A stretch of 64,000 nucleotides of DNA from Brassica napus (Eukaryota; Streptophyta; Magnoliopsida; Brassicales; Brassicaceae), in NCBI RefSeq assembly GCF_020379485.1, contig NC_063438.1:3968001-4032000 (forward strand). The letters are read 5' to 3'. The notes under the pieces were generated by a model. The model saw nothing but the letters and a program-made list of their open reading frames with translations, searched no databases and was not told the DNA's origin. Of the stretch, positions 22,930-36,110 are shown piece after piece (position 1 is the first letter of the stretch; each line of letters opens with the position of its first letter). A program made the translations under genes and the position numbers.

Positions 22930-23290
22930 AGCCTGAATGTTCTTGGATCTCACATCAAAAGTGGAGTTCCAAACCTCGATTTTACAATCTCCAATAAAGG
23001 TTGAATTCATCTCCTCCGCTTCTTTACCTTTCTGATCCATATAATGTATCTGAAATTGTATTAAAAAAATCTTAAGTTAGCATTTAATATTAAACAATAC
23101 TACATTTTACAACGAACTGAGAACTAGATGACTTGGAACCTTAAACAGCGACCAGTGTCACAGTTTATAGGAAAAATATCCTCTCGATTTCTCTACACAA
23201 TTTGAGTATTCGTTCCAGTTGTTGCTTGATAACGTCCTCCGGTAAATCATGGTCAACCCCTCTCACGAAAAGCACTCTCCGGCCGCAACT
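22930..23290 (-). pseudogene. Broken second RRM gene copy
   Basis: On the minus strand, 23290 downward reads RVLFVRGVDHDLPEDVIKQQ, an RNP2 strand and first helix of an RRM. It then meets stops near 23165. At about 23050-22940 the frame MDQKGKEAEEMNSTFIGDCK looks like the second half of an RRM exon. No full frame joins them. It is likely a degraded relative of the intact RRM gene 1 kb away. Confidence 0.45.
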
Positions 23291-26200
23291 ACCAATTGGA
23301 AAAATAAAAAGTTACATACCGATAAAACATGGAAAAAGCATTTTACTTGTTAAAAAGCCGCGCAAGATGTAAAGCAAAAAGTAAATATTGTAGGGACTAA
23401 AGCATTTTACATGATATTGTCGAACATATATAATTGTAGGGATAAGCTAAAAAGTAAATAGAATTTTATGAGAGTGCATTATTCACCCACTTAAAATTTG
23501 AGAGAATGAAAGACTGTTAGAATGCAAAAACCTTCAAAAAATGAGAGGATAAGAACCTGTTAGAGATGCTCTAAATTCAAAAAAAAAAAGCCAATGTTGC
23601 TGGAGAAAAACTTCTAATGCACAAAAGAAAAGATTATTACAGGAAATTGGCCTACCTATTTTGTATCTCGAAGAAACTCAAACATAATATATCTACCATA
23701 AGGCTTTGAATGTTACAAACCGTCTTGTTGCACTGCACCGCAATTAATAATAACAAAAATCTTTACATATATCATATATCTATACGTTTTTATAACTGTA
23801 AGAACCGCACCGAAATTGAACCGCTTGTCCCGCACCGTTCAATCCGCAATTACCATCCAGAGCCTAAATCGCTTCGTCTGTAAGTTTTTTTGTCTAACGA
23901 AAACATCAACAACTTTAACAGTCTCTTTAAAGACATTCTTACTACCAATAAAATGGTAAATTTCATGCCAAATTAAAAAAAAAATATATAGTAGAAATTG
24001 ATAGCATATACTTACATATCATCATCGTAGGTGCCTTTGTCCAAATTCGACAAGTAAGATTATGATGCATATGATAGATTAGTTAGCTTTAGGTTTAGAT
24101 TCAGACCAATTTGCTTGAAATAGTTTGTTCAAACTTTCTAGCTCAGCTCCCATTGTTGATTCTCTGAATGTGCTATTATCAACCAGTGAAACTTGTATAT
24201 AATTAAAGATTTGAGTGAGGTATATTTCCCATTTATTATGTGTCAAGTGTCATATATGATGCTGAAACTGTGAAACACCAAAAGAAATGGCATATTGCCG
24301 TGTGCATTGAATTGTTATTACGCATTAGTTGAATTTGCGACCATATACAGACTGGGCTCAAGTTGGATATAGAGGCGGATGCCCTTGGCGCTTGGGTTTT
24401 GATTTTGCCACCAAATTCAACTACAGACCACAGTCATGCTCAAGGTGGTTAGGTCGTCATAGATTTTGGCATAACTATGGGTAGGACCTAGCATCCCCTA
24501 TCTTGTAATGCAGTTTCTTTGTTTTTGTTATTTTCTCGATTACTTTTATCAAACCACAAGGTCGAACCGTGATCTAATACTACTTGTCATTTATATGAAA
24601 AGACTAGGTTCTACCGTGTGGAATATGTTAATCAATGCATAACAATGAATAATTTAAAAATAAATTAAAGGTCTTACTTCTGTTTGGTATTTATAAAAAA
24701 TCACTTCAAAAATATATATGGTAGGAGTTGAGATTAACAGAGTAGATTAATCTAAAGTATTTTCCACGGAAAAAAAAATTAATTTTCCACGAATAATCTT
24801 TGATTATTGGGTTTAAGATCTTTTACATTGCCTAGGACATTCTCTTCTAGATAATGTTTAAAATCAATATAATAAGGGAATTAAGTACAAATGATAAACC
24901 TACCTTAACCTGACCCAAAATGTGTGTCAAAGGCCGTACGTCCATATTAAGTCTCGATTTAAAAACATCATCCGATCGTATAAGAAGACGGTGGAAAGTA
25001 CTAATCTTTTTGCAACTTGTTAATATATTAATTTTTTTGTATTCGATTTCTTTTTGTTAGTTTTCTTCTCTTGAACAAGCGGGAACTTGAGCAATTGGTC
25101 CAATCAAGGTAGAAGAAACGGTGGCGTGAAGGATCTCGAAACACACATCTATTTTATTTTTCTGAATCAGAAGAAAAAGAGAATTTAATTTGCAAATCAC
25201 AGTTAATATGTTTGCAAAATGTTGCAGCTACCCCTGTCCCACTTGCACTGCCAACTCGTTCGCAACGATTTTCTTTATTTTTACACCTTTCATGGCCATA
25301 TTAAGTATGTATCTTATGATTAGTAAGCTTGCTATAATTGTCAATATTTGACGTTCACAATAAATAGTAATTGAAAGTACGAATTACGAAACCTTATTTT
25401 CTTAACGTTTTGATTTCTTTGGTTCTTAAAAAAAAACAAACTGGATAGCTATTCTGAAATTAATTTAAAGTTCTTACCACCATGATGCCCAGAATACATA
25501 AAGATTTGGATAATTTGAAACTTTTGTGAAGTAAAGCAAAGAAGTTGGATGAAAGGTTTTGATCGCTTGAAGCATTATCCCTGAACTCGATTAAGCACTA
25601 AACTTGATTTCGTTGTTTCGCTATGTCGTATTCATTTTGGTGTTTGTTTATGATATTTAGTTATTTACGATATGGACAAGAAAATTGTTGTAAGCATAAA
25701 TTAATATCAAAATCTAAACTAATCCCAAAAACTTTATATATCCAATATTTTTATCACATAAAAGATCAACATGGTTTTAGAATTCAACTTTTCCTATCCC
25801 ATGATAAATTTCCAGTGCTATACTACCATGGTTACATAATTGTGGGAAACGTGGATTATAGTTCTTTTTATGTTTGAACATGGCTTTTGGATTACATTTA
25901 TTGCAAGCATAAAAATATTTTTTTTGACAAAAACAAGGATAAAAAATATAACAACTAGAATCTTTAAAAATTATGTGGATAAAAATGTATGATTTAATGC
26001 TTTAAAACCACTTGAGTATACAAAAAAAAAATCTGTTTAAATGTTGGTATATTCTTTAAGAGGTCACTTGGAACCCAAACGAAACATATCGCGACTCTCG
26101 TTATGTAAAAGGACATGCAACTTGTTGCCAAAAAAAAAAGGACGTGCAACTTGTTATCTTCTCTAATCTATATATTGTTTTATTATTATTAAAATTAATC

Positions 26201-27039
26201 TTATATTTATCAATTGGAAAGAAGCATAAAGAAAGGAGGTGAAGATCAACAAGTTGCAACTTGCATTCCTTTTTTATTGTCCAGAATAAACAGCTTGGCT
26301 TGTTGTGTTACCACTTGCGATTTTTTTTTATTTCATTTTATGTCAGTAACATGTTCATATCTATGCTATATATCAAATGCGTATATGTGTGGATAGATTT
26401 GTTCATTTTAATTTTACCCTTCAATCTTCCATTATAAAAAAACATCAGCCATTTCCACTTAAATTTATTTTCTAACAAGCAATTTTTGATTTTGAAGAAA
26501 TTTAACTTTTCTTGTTTGCAAAAGAAATTTAACTATTTGTTGCACACGTTGTTTGTTTTTAATTTAAAAAACTTAAATATCAATCCTTTTTTAATTATCG
26601 TGGAATCATAAGAAATATAAAAGTTGTAGGAACGATTTAAAATCCTCGAGGAAAGGAAGACTTTATATATCATGCCTAGGTTTAAAGTTTTCTTTGTTGA
26701 CAAAAAAAAAGGTTTAAAGTTTTCTTTAGTCATCGAATTTTCTCAAAAGATGTTTATACATACATAAGTTTGACAAATGTTATGAGCTATATATCCGAGT
26801 CGACTACGCATTGTAATCTTCAGTATATACTTACTGAATGGGGTGGTGAAAGTCCGAATAGGTTCTTTACGGATATAAAGTACAAAACTAAGTAAATGAT
26901 AATAAGATTATGATGCATATGATAGATTAATTTACTAATGTATTTTTTTCACACAATAAGCCGGCAAAAACATAGATCACACGACGGCTTAAAAACAACA
27001 AAACGGCGTCGGATCTAACCAAACTACTCGACCAAACCC
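23291..27039. other. Long intergenic stretch upstream of the RRM genes
   Basis: AT-rich, no gene recognised. It holds three micro-insertions with target duplications (26127-26135, 26508-26522, 26696-26710) and a 27-29-base direct repeat containing AAGATTATGATGCATATGAT at 24056 and 26905. The open frame at 25623-25877 has no domain signature. Confidence 0.45.
26696..26710 (+). mobile_element. 15-bp poly(A)-tailed micro-insertion
   Basis: GTTGACAAAAAAAAA lies between perfect 17-bp direct repeats GGTTTAAAGTTTTCTTT (26679-26695 and 26711-26727). Confidence 0.8.
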
Positions 27040-27666
27040 TCATCGCATGGACGTCTTCTTCATCACCTCCGCCGCAGAATTTTCAGCTATTTTAGCAAGT
27101 GACTGGAGATTGCATCGTACTATAACGTCCACAAAGTCGCATGTCTCTTCCTTCGTGTTCCCTTGAGGCACATCAACGACGTAGGACTCAACAACGACGG
27201 TCCCGGAGATCGGAGAAGGGTGAAGAGTCGTGACAGATCGGTAGTTAGATAACCTATGGTCCCCACCGACGACGCTGAAGCTGATGACGTGACGCTCATC
27301 ATCAAGAATGTCAAGACGCTCGGTAGAGCTCCCGGCGGGTAGGCCAGAGACGACGTGGACTTGACGTAGGCTACCAACGTTACCACCGTCTCCGCCTATA
27401 ACGCTGCAGCTTTTGAGGAAGTGTTTGTAAGCTTGCGGGTTGTCGAAGCGTCTGACGACGGACCATACTGTGGTTATTGGAGCGGAGATCTCTTGGATAA
27501 CAGCTGAGCAACACTGGTTAGGACCAACCTCGTGCGTGTGGAAACGAGCGGCGGTTGTGTCGCGTGAGAGAGAAGGGAAACGTTTTTGAAAAGAAGCGAT
27601 CATCATCGGAATCTGGACGGAGTCTCCGTTTGATACGGCGGAAGAAGGGCGGTGAACGGCTAGCAT
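27040..27666 (-). CDS. PYL4: Abscisic acid receptor, PYR/PYL/RCAR family
   Basis: Soluble START-fold receptor. ABA closes its gate loop, which then blocks clade A PP2C phosphatases and releases SnRK2 kinases. The intronless frame starting [20 protein letters not shown] gives 208 residues, matching Arabidopsis At2g38310 nearly throughout. Key motifs are present: [30 protein letters not shown], the gate loop SGLPA, the latch HRL in [11 protein letters not shown], and the C-terminal helix [19 protein letters not shown] chose 27666 as start from family agreement. An in-frame ATG nine codons upstream (27693) would add [14 protein letters not shown]-like TTTATATA on the minus strand lies at about 27805-27812. 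Confidence 0.95.
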   Translation of the reverse strand: MLAVHRPSSAVSNGDSVQIPMMIASFQKRFPSLSRDTTAARFHTHEVGPNQCCSAVIQEISAPITTVWSVVRRFDNPQAYKHFLKSCSVIGGDGGNVGSLRQVHVVSGLPAGSSTERLDILDDERHVISFSVVGGDHRLSNYRSVTTLHPSPISGTVVVESYVVDVPQGNTKEETCDFVDVIVRCNLQSLAKIAENSAAEVMKKTSMR

Positions 27667-27804
27667 GTTGATATGAGATATGTTGACGGTCAATGTTCTT
27701 GTTTTAATACAATCTTGATGGATCTTTGATATGGTTCTTTAGGGTTAAGACAAGATGGAGGATTCAAGAGGAAGATGTTAAGAGAGGAGAAGATGTGATG
27801 TGAG

Positions 27805-27812
27805 TATATAAA
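27805..27812 (-). promoter_or_regulatory. Probable PYL4 TATA box
   Basis: Minus strand TTTATATA about 140 bases upstream of the start codon. Confidence 0.45.
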
Positions 27813-28004
27813 ATGAAGAGCAAAATAACCTTTACAGCGACTTGCTAAAAGTTGGGTTGTGCCCTATGGATCTGAGAGAGAGAGACTTTTTAATGCAGAG
27901 TTCATGTGATGAGTGGTGATAACGTAAACAAAAACATAGCAAGTTGCTCTTAGTGAATTTACGGATATGCCCCTGGCTATCCATAATTCTCGTTTAGTGT
28001 ATTA

Positions 28005-29691
28005 CTAGTACAGCTCCCGTGCTATGCACGGGTGTTAATTATTTATATATACATATATATTCTAAGTATAATATGTGTAAACTCAACAATGAAAAAATAT
28101 ATTTTGAAACGTTAGAGCAGCATTAACGCAAGGGAGAGGGAGAGTGGGTTTTAATTTTTTTTTTTATTATTATTTTTATGTTTTGTCAGATTTTTTAAAA
28201 AAAAAAAAAAATTAAAAATTGACCAATCGCGGGCCGCCACGTATCAGTGGGGCCCGCGAAAAGTGATAGAACCTTACAAACTCACCTCTTACGGAAGAGG
28301 TAGAAGAGGCAGGTTTTAATTTATAGTGGGGCCCACATGATTTTAAACTATTTTTTTTTTGAAGAGTCAGCCTTAGGAGGCAGGGATATTAATGCTCTTA
28401 TAAGGTAAAAATTTGAGGTTTATATCTTACAATAGTCAGATATAAAACATTGAATTTACAATACTGGTAGCTTTACAAAATCATGGAAAAATTTAGTACA
28501 TATGAAAAACAAATTAAGGAAAGGGTTAATAAGGTGAATATACAAATTTTTCATAAGTACAATTAAAATACCAACCTTTGTTTTGTAGATAATTGAAGTT
28601 AGTATCTTTTGTAGTGTTTACCTTATTTGCCTATAAATGCTTTTATTTTCTTTCATTGCATCCTTTACAGTTCTTCATTGTTGTGCTATACTTGCTTCAA
28701 CATTTTTGTTTCTAAAACAATCTACAAATTTAGTTACAGTATTTTATAAGAACAATAAAGCAAAAATTTATATATTGATCAAAGTAAACAAACAAAAAAC
28801 ACATGAATAAAAAAAGAAAGAAAAACCAACCTGATCAGATTAGGTTTTTACCTAGACAGTAGATGAGTCTTCTTGGTTTCCCCTCACCTGAGTTACTTAA
28901 GCTCCATTTGTTGCCTTCTAATTATCCTCACATTTTTCTTCTTGTGGCACGTCTTAAATTTTTTAATTATTGTACGTGTGTTTTAAGATGAATCTCTATC
29001 ACCACCACACAAAATAAGCATTTCTAGTAAATCTAGAATTGATATAATCAACTTTGAAAATATTCAAATTATTGACCTGTTTTGTTTACGCTTATCTTTC
29101 TCATCCAGTGCTGTAACTTTTTCCTATATCTATAAAAGAAAAAGAGGAAAAAACAATATAGCAGATTAGAAGAGATAAATGTTTATGAAAAAGAAATTCG
29201 ATGTGATGCAAATTAGGAATTGAGCATGAAGAGTTTAAGTGTTTTTAGAGTTACTAACCTGGACTTTAACGTACAACCAACATTTTTTTTTTGCAAAATT
29301 ACAACAGCCAACTCGGAGTATGCTTACATTTCGCCAGAAATTATGTTGATGGATACAGAACTGTAGATTTAATACTGTGGATTCGTCGGCAGAAGTTTGC
29401 TTAAAAATTGAAATTTCATTGCATTCTAGGAGAGTTAGAAGCTGTTAAATTATTTACGTTATAGACACTGTGATTCTATTTAGAAAAAAAAGATTAACGG
29501 TTCCAAAAATGGTGAGATCATGGATTTAGTGTGAGAAATTTTAGGGATTTTTTATTTTATCAAAATTTAATATTAATCAGTTAAAAATAAACCTGTTTTT
29601 TGCTTTAATATTTTAAAATTAAATTTTAAAAATATATCCTATGTGTCAAAATCTGATTGCTCATGTGACTTGTAATTTAGTATATAAAGGA
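28005..29691 (-). mobile_element. Non-autonomous Helitron, 1687 bp
   Basis: On the minus strand it begins TCCTTTATATACTAAATTAC and ends in a perfect hairpin (CCCGTGC-ATA-GCACGGG, 28016-28032) followed by AGCTGTACTAG. It sits exactly between a host A (28004) and T (29692), the Helitron insertion rule. No Rep/helicase coding. It contains a nested MITE and lies about 340 bases upstream of PYL4. Confidence 0.85.
28115..28397. mobile_element. Harbinger-type MITE nested in the Helitron
   Basis: Ends GAGCAGCATTAACGCAAGG and, inverted, GAGCATTAATATCCCTG. Flanking TTA on both sides (28112-28114 and 28398-28400). The GC-rich core includes GCGGGCCGCCACGT. Confidence 0.65.
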
Positions 29692-30923
29692 TTAATAATT
29701 TAATAAACAGCATTTTAAAAGTCTTTACATATATCAATGAATTTATAGTTTTCTTACATTTTTTACCACAAATCTGGACGAAATGATGCAATTTTTGAAT
29801 TTTTGATACTTGTCTTGAAAATTTTGAATAGTTAAATCTAAATGGTGATATATCTAAATTCGTGAAAATTGAATTTGGTTTTGAATATAATAACCCTATA
29901 AATAACTAGTTTTTAAAAGTTCAGTTCGGTTGAATATTAATATATTAAATGTAAAGTGTTACAGATTAATTAACGTACAGTTTAAGGTTGAGTATAAAAA
30001 TATATCAATTTTAGTTTTCTTTTGTGTGGATATACAATTACACACAATGAACATTTAAACTTTAGTACTCTGAATCATATTACTACGCTTCCAACACGCT
30101 TCTAGGTAGTTAAATGTAATAGTATTTAATTATATTTGATTATCTTGATGAACGAGTAGATGGAACAAGTTTGTCTGATAAAATTAAATCCTTGCATTGC
30201 GTTGATTAACATATACAGTATGGAATATACAAAGCATCTGCCTCTCGTCCATTTCACGTCACGAGAAAGAGATGCGCTTTCAGATACATTTCATATGTCA
30301 TGTGATGCACCAAATAGGGAGAGAGATCGTCAAAGTGTGTTTGCTAAATGAAGATGATTGAGATGTGGCAAGAGCAACTTTTCAGTAATCATATCATATA
30401 TGTCATATGGTTAATGTGACCATGATGTATCAGATGTTTTTTTTTACTTTGTGCATAAGCCTAAAAAACTAATGCAATTAAGTACGAGAGGTTCTAATAG
30501 GTAACTTCAATCCCAGATCATTTCACCAAGAATTGAGGCTAACACACTTTTTTGAAACACACTTTTTTTTGAAATACTATTGAGAAACACACAATAACTA
30601 AAATCAATAATGTAAATACCTTGGAAACTTAATATATGTGAAATCATAATACTGAGATTTTATACAAAACATTCCAAAGAATACGGCAAGAAAATGAGCT
30701 TGCCTAAGAAAAAATGGACTCCTTGAAACGTGATTAAGGCGTTTTTATAACTTTTTGTGGTCAAGTTGACCTTAATAAAAATATCTTTGACTATTTCTTT
30801 ACTTAAATACAAAACATTTTAAAGAACACGCAAGATCAGGGAGAAGAGCATGTCGTTTCATTAATTAGACGGTGAACGTTGTGCTGTTTTGAGTTGTTCC
30901 GTGGTACAAGTATAGTCTTTCAT
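29692..30923. other. AT-rich intergenic region
   Basis: No gene recognised. The 63-codon frame at 30160-30351 has no family features. The last 150 bases may be the original promoter of the DUF538 gene, now displaced. Confidence 0.4.
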
Positions 30924-31853
30924 AGGGGTGGGCAAAAAAATCGAACCAAACCGATCGAACCGAACTGACTGAACCGAAACCGATTCGAACCAAACCAAAG
31001 TCCATTTCAAATCATTCAGTTGAAGATTTTCCCAACCCGAACGGTTCAGTTCAGTTCAGTTTAAACCGAACCGAACCGATAAACCGAAATGTTTTTATAG
31101 TTATTTAAATTAAAAATATTAGTAATATCAAGATATTAAAATCCTAAATTAAAAATGTTCCCTGCTGCGTCTCTTTTCTGCGTCTCCTACTCTCCTTCCT
31201 GCATATTTTTCCTTTTGGTGGTGTCAATTCTAATAACTTCAAATTCTCTCAAAGACGTGTTCTGTTTTCAATTTTAGTTAGTGAAAAGAACAATATGGAA
31301 TCATCATGGGTGTAGAGTTATAGTAAAAATATAGATAAATACTCGTATAGTATTTGATGATTTGTTGCAAGTTTTTTTTATGATATCACATGAAAGATGA
31401 TTCATTCGAGGCTTTTTTAATTATTAATGCTATAAGAGACGACAATATTGTTTTTTTTTTCTTTTTATTTAGTTAATTTTCGTTTGATTGAATTCTTATA
31501 AAGTTATAAACTATATTTGTAACTTTTTAAAAGGTTTTTATTTTGGTTTTATATTAAATTTAATTTACATACTTAATTTTTTATTATGACCAACGCGATT
31601 ATTTCATGACAACCATACATTTAAAAGATTTCTTGTACAATAAATAAACTAAGAAAAATCTGATGAAACCGAACCGAACTAAACCGAAATACAAACCGAA
31701 CCGAATATAAACCGAACCGAACATAACCGAACCAAAATCGATCCAAACCAAATTTACTATGGTTTACTTCAGCTGAAAAAATTCTAGAACCAAACTAACC
31801 AAACCGAACCGAACTCGAACCGAACCGATAAAATAACCGAAGTGCCCACCCCT
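30924..31853. mobile_element. hAT-type non-autonomous element, 930 bp
   Basis: Ends AGGGGTGGGCA and TGCCCACCCCT. The same ten bases AGTCTTTCAT flank both sides (30914-30923 and 31854-31863), containing the 8-bp duplication expected of hAT. The ends are full of CCGAACCGAA motifs. Confidence 0.75.
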
Positions 31854-31939
31854 AGTCTTTCATCATACGCGTCAAAGTAGAACGCCAAAGCGAGCTAGCA
31901 TCTTCTCTATCTCTCCGGGCGGATTATTACAGAAGAGAG

Positions 31940-32921
31940 ATGGATCAGATAATGAACAAGGTGGGCTCTTATTGGTTAGGACAAAAGGCAAACAAAGAGT
32001 TCAACTCCGTCGGTGACGACTTTAATGTATCCTTCCCTTTCTCTGTCTCTTTCTTTGCTTTTAATATAGTTTCAGTTTATTATTACATAATCGAAAACTC
32101 TGTTGTGTGTTTAATTGAAAGTTCACTGCTTTATCGTTACTCGTATCTTAACTGAAAACCCTTGTAGAAGAAGATTGGTTAAATATATATATGTTTACAC
32201 TTGGTCTTGAATCCCATTTTAGCACTTGTTGTTACAGTTTTGTACTTATTGGGTAACATATCTTGAATAAAGTTCATTACTTTTGGTCTCTATTTCTCTA
32301 ACTACACAAAGTGTCCTGAGTTTGATCATTCTTTCTTGCAGTCATTGTCTAGCAGTATTGAAGGAGGTACCAAGTGGTTGGTCAACAAACTCAAAGGTTT
32401 GTTTTTTTTAACTTCTTCCAGTTCTGAACACAGTATGTAGTTCAGAACTGAGTACTATTATGTGACTCCCCTTCACTCCTTGTAGTATATGTCAAAGTAG
32501 CATTGCTTATAAATTGTTTATTATTGACAATTTGTCTTGTTCTGAAATAGGAAAAATGCAGAAGCCATTACCTGAGCTGCTAAAGGAATTTGGTTTACCG
32601 GTTGGGATCTTTCCACAGGACGCCACAAACTACGAGTTCAACGAAGAGACGGGCAAGTTGACTGTCTTCATCCCTGAGACCTGCGAGGTTGGGTACAGGG
32701 ATTCATCGGTCCTGCGGTTTTCGACAACGGTGACGGGTTACCTGGAGAAAGGGAAGCTAGCTGAAGTGGAAGGCTTGAAAACAAAGTTGATGATTTGGGT
32801 GAAAGTTACTTGTATCTCAGCAGACCCATCAAAGGTGTATTTCACGGCAGGGATGAAGAAAAGCAGGAGCAGAGATGCTTATGAGGTTATACGGTGTGGT
32901 GTTAGTGTTGATAAATTCTAA
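31940..32921 (+). CDS. DUF538 family protein
   Basis: Three exons (31940-32026, 32342-32396, 32551-32921) give 170 residues, the same length as Arabidopsis At5g01610, whose structure is known but whose function is not settled. The N-terminus MDQIMNKVGSYWLGQKANKE and the DUF538 core (LPELLKEFGLPVGIFP; FNEETGKLTVFIPETCEVGY; TTVTGYLEKGKLAEVEGLKT; VYFTAGMKKSRSRDAYE; end VDKF) agree closely. DUF538 proteins have been linked to chlorophyll or lipid binding and to stress, without firm proof. The hAT element ends 86 bases before the ATG. Confidence 0.88.
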
Positions 32922-33404
32922 CTTATGGTACCAATTAATAATAAAACGAATGTTACCAAGTTAGTTTTTTTATGTATGCTTTTAGCACCTTGTGTTAAAC
33001 TAAACCTGGTGAAGCAAACCTTTTACTTATTAATGTGTAAGAATGTTGGTACTTGAATTGTGTTGCAGTAAGCAGAGATCAATCACAAATATTTTACTTT
33101 AGATCGCTCATGGTACATTTTAACAAAACACATAACAAGTAGAGAAGGAAATAGGTACTGTGAGTAGAGGTCAGAGTTTAGTGTTGGTCGTATGAAAGAA
33201 GAGTTTGAAAGCTTCATAAGTTTTGGTAGAATTGTAAATATCCTCAAGTGATAATACCAATGTTCACAAAGTCGTTAGACAGTAATTAGACACTTTATAG
33301 GAGGTTATTGATTAGATGAATCTAAACCATTTTTTTTTATAAAATTATTCACAAAAAATCGTTTCGTTTAAGTTTGATTTGCTGACTATTAGACCAATTT
33401 TTAG
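32922..33404. other. Intergenic region with a small repeat
   Basis: DUF538 3' UTR, then from about 33262 an inverted copy of the small repeat seen in AGT3 intron 5, running to TTTTTAGAACACTGAA at about 33402. Confidence 0.45.
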
Positions 33405-33522
33405 AACACTGAATAATATCAACATAGACTCACTGATACCAACATGAAGTACATGTCAATAGCAAGATGCAAAAAAAAAACAGAACATAGATTTATTGAA
33501 ACAGAGAAAACATAAAACAGTT

Positions 33523-34136
<614 letters not shown>

Positions 34137-34438
34137 TTACTTGGGAAAGAAACCTGGGTCCATCTAAATTATTGAAATGGATTGTGTTCATATCTCAATA
34201 TATTCTCATTTGTAAGGTACTAAAATTTAACATAATAAATAGTAAAAAATAAAAGAAAAATGTTTATTGACTACGCGAAGTATCAACCATCACATGGCTA
34301 ACCATATAAACTAAAATAATGTATACATTTACACGAAATATATATTATACATGATTACATCCCTCAACTTAATGTGTTATGTAGTTAATATCACGAGTTT
34401 AATTTTATTTATCCAAAACTTGATGTGGATATCATATG

Positions 34439-34934
34439 GTGCTGGGTTTGCGGGTTATCCCGCCCTGACCTGTCCCGTCCGCCGTGGATCGAATCATTTT
34501 TTTGATTCAAAAACTCAACCCGCATAAGCCACATACAAATTTTTTTCTACCCGCACCCGCCCCGGCAAAGCCCGTGGGTAATCCGTCAAACCCGTGGGTA
34601 ATATAATTATATTAAAAATAATTGTTATATAGTTAAAAATAATTATTTTTAAAAAATATATATTAAAATAATATATTCATAATTCAAATTATATAAATAT
34701 TTATTATATTTTATATAGTTTTCCAAAAAAAAAAAAAATTTTATTTATTTTTAAAATAAATTTGCGTGTTAACGGATACCTGCGATTCAATTTCGGCTGA
34801 CATGTATCTGCCCCGATTAAAATAATCTCGATTCGCACCCGCGATTAAAAATTTTAAAATTGTTCGAACCGCATCCGCCTCGCGGCGGGTCAAACGAGAT
34901 GGGGCCCACGGGCAATTATTAATATTCCCAGCAC
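34439..34934. mobile_element. hAT-like element nested in the MULE (unit A)
   Basis: Ends GTGCTGGG and CCCAGCAC, with GC-rich subterminal blocks of CCCGC motifs and an AT-rich core. A partner is at 46081-46576. No transposase. Target duplication not resolved. Confidence 0.55.
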
Positions 34935-35164
34935 TAATGTCAGATGTCGTTTAAATCTCCCGCTTTTATCATTTAAAATTTGATGTACCTGACGATAAAT
35001 TTAACTAAATATGAAAGTTATAAAAGATATTATATAATTTTGGTTTTTTAATTATTTTAATATGTTTTGTTATTAACTCTTAATAAAAAATTTGTAATAG
35101 TTTGATTAATTGTGTGATATATACTTATTTGTTCAATTTTTTATTATAAAACTTACTTCATCTC

Positions 35165-36110
35165 TTTTTTTTTGTCACCAAACAAACAGACTCATCATTG
35201 ACTCTGTGAACCAAACTGGTAGCTCTGCATCCATGTGAACGATGAAAGATGATTTTTTTATGGCACTCCGTGCTAGACTATCCGCCTTTTGATTCTCCGT
35301 CCGGGGTACATGAATGATCTCTGAGCTGAGGAAACATGTCTTCCACATCTTTATATCTTCCAGATAACTCTCAAACATCGACCATTCTTCTGGTTCCAAA
35401 ATCATTTTCACCAATTGAGAACAATCCGTAGCAAATGTGACCTGATATTGATATAGACATCGGCCATATTAACGCTTCCGTCTCCGAGTGGAGGGGTGAA
35501 AGACTTGCCCGAATATTCCTTGCACCAAAAAAATCATCAAATCCCTCAAGAATACTATACCAACCATGGCCTGAATAATGATCTTTATCTTTCCACAAAC
35601 CATCTATAAAGCACCAGCGACCTACCCTCCTCGGACAGTGCCTAACCTCAACTTGTTGTGATGCCTGCTGAATATTTTTCACCTGAGCCTCAGCGCAAAG
35701 TTTTGATTCGATCTTCGCAAGATTAAATGTATCTCGTGGGTTCATATCCAAATTACTAAAAATTTTGTTATTCCGACTTTCCCAAATGTACCATAATATC
35801 CACGCAAAATGATGATCTTTCATCTCCAGGATAACCCTCTAGAAAAGATGATCCAAATTTGTGAAGAGAGAACTAGTAGGGAAAAGATATGGGTTTGACG
35901 GTGTCTTTGACAACGTCCAAACTTGACGCGCAGGAGGACATTCAAAAAATACATAATTTATTGACTCATCATCAGCTCCACATCGAGCACAACATATATC
36001 TTCTTGTATTCCTCTCGCTTGCAAATTATTCTTCACAGCTATACACCTTGATATCATTTGCCATAGAAAATACTTTATTTTCGGAGAGCATCTCACCTTC
36101 CAATAAAACG
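35165..36110 (-). mobile_element. 5'-truncated LINE piece: zf-RVT and RNase H
   Basis: On the minus strand: a zinc-binding reverse-transcriptase tail domain (KVRCSPKIKYFLWQMISRCI; CARCGADDESINYVFFECP), then IW-x-SRNNKIFSN, then an RNase H domain (RRVGRWCFIDGLWKDKDHYS; LSPLHSETEALIW). Frames are broken in several places. The 3' end reads TTTGGTGACAAAAAAAAA, a LINE poly(A) tail. It lies inside the MULE and recurs at 46806-47676. Confidence 0.8.

Noticed and set aside
23461..23575. Further Harbinger MITE ending GAGATGCTCTAA
   Set aside because: The right end looks like one, but no matching left end or TAA duplication could be placed.
25623..25877. 84-codon plus-strand frame
   Set aside because: AT-rich, no recognisable motif, no promoter or splice context.
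30160..30351. 63-codon plus-strand frame
   Set aside because: Open by chance in AT-rich DNA; no family features.
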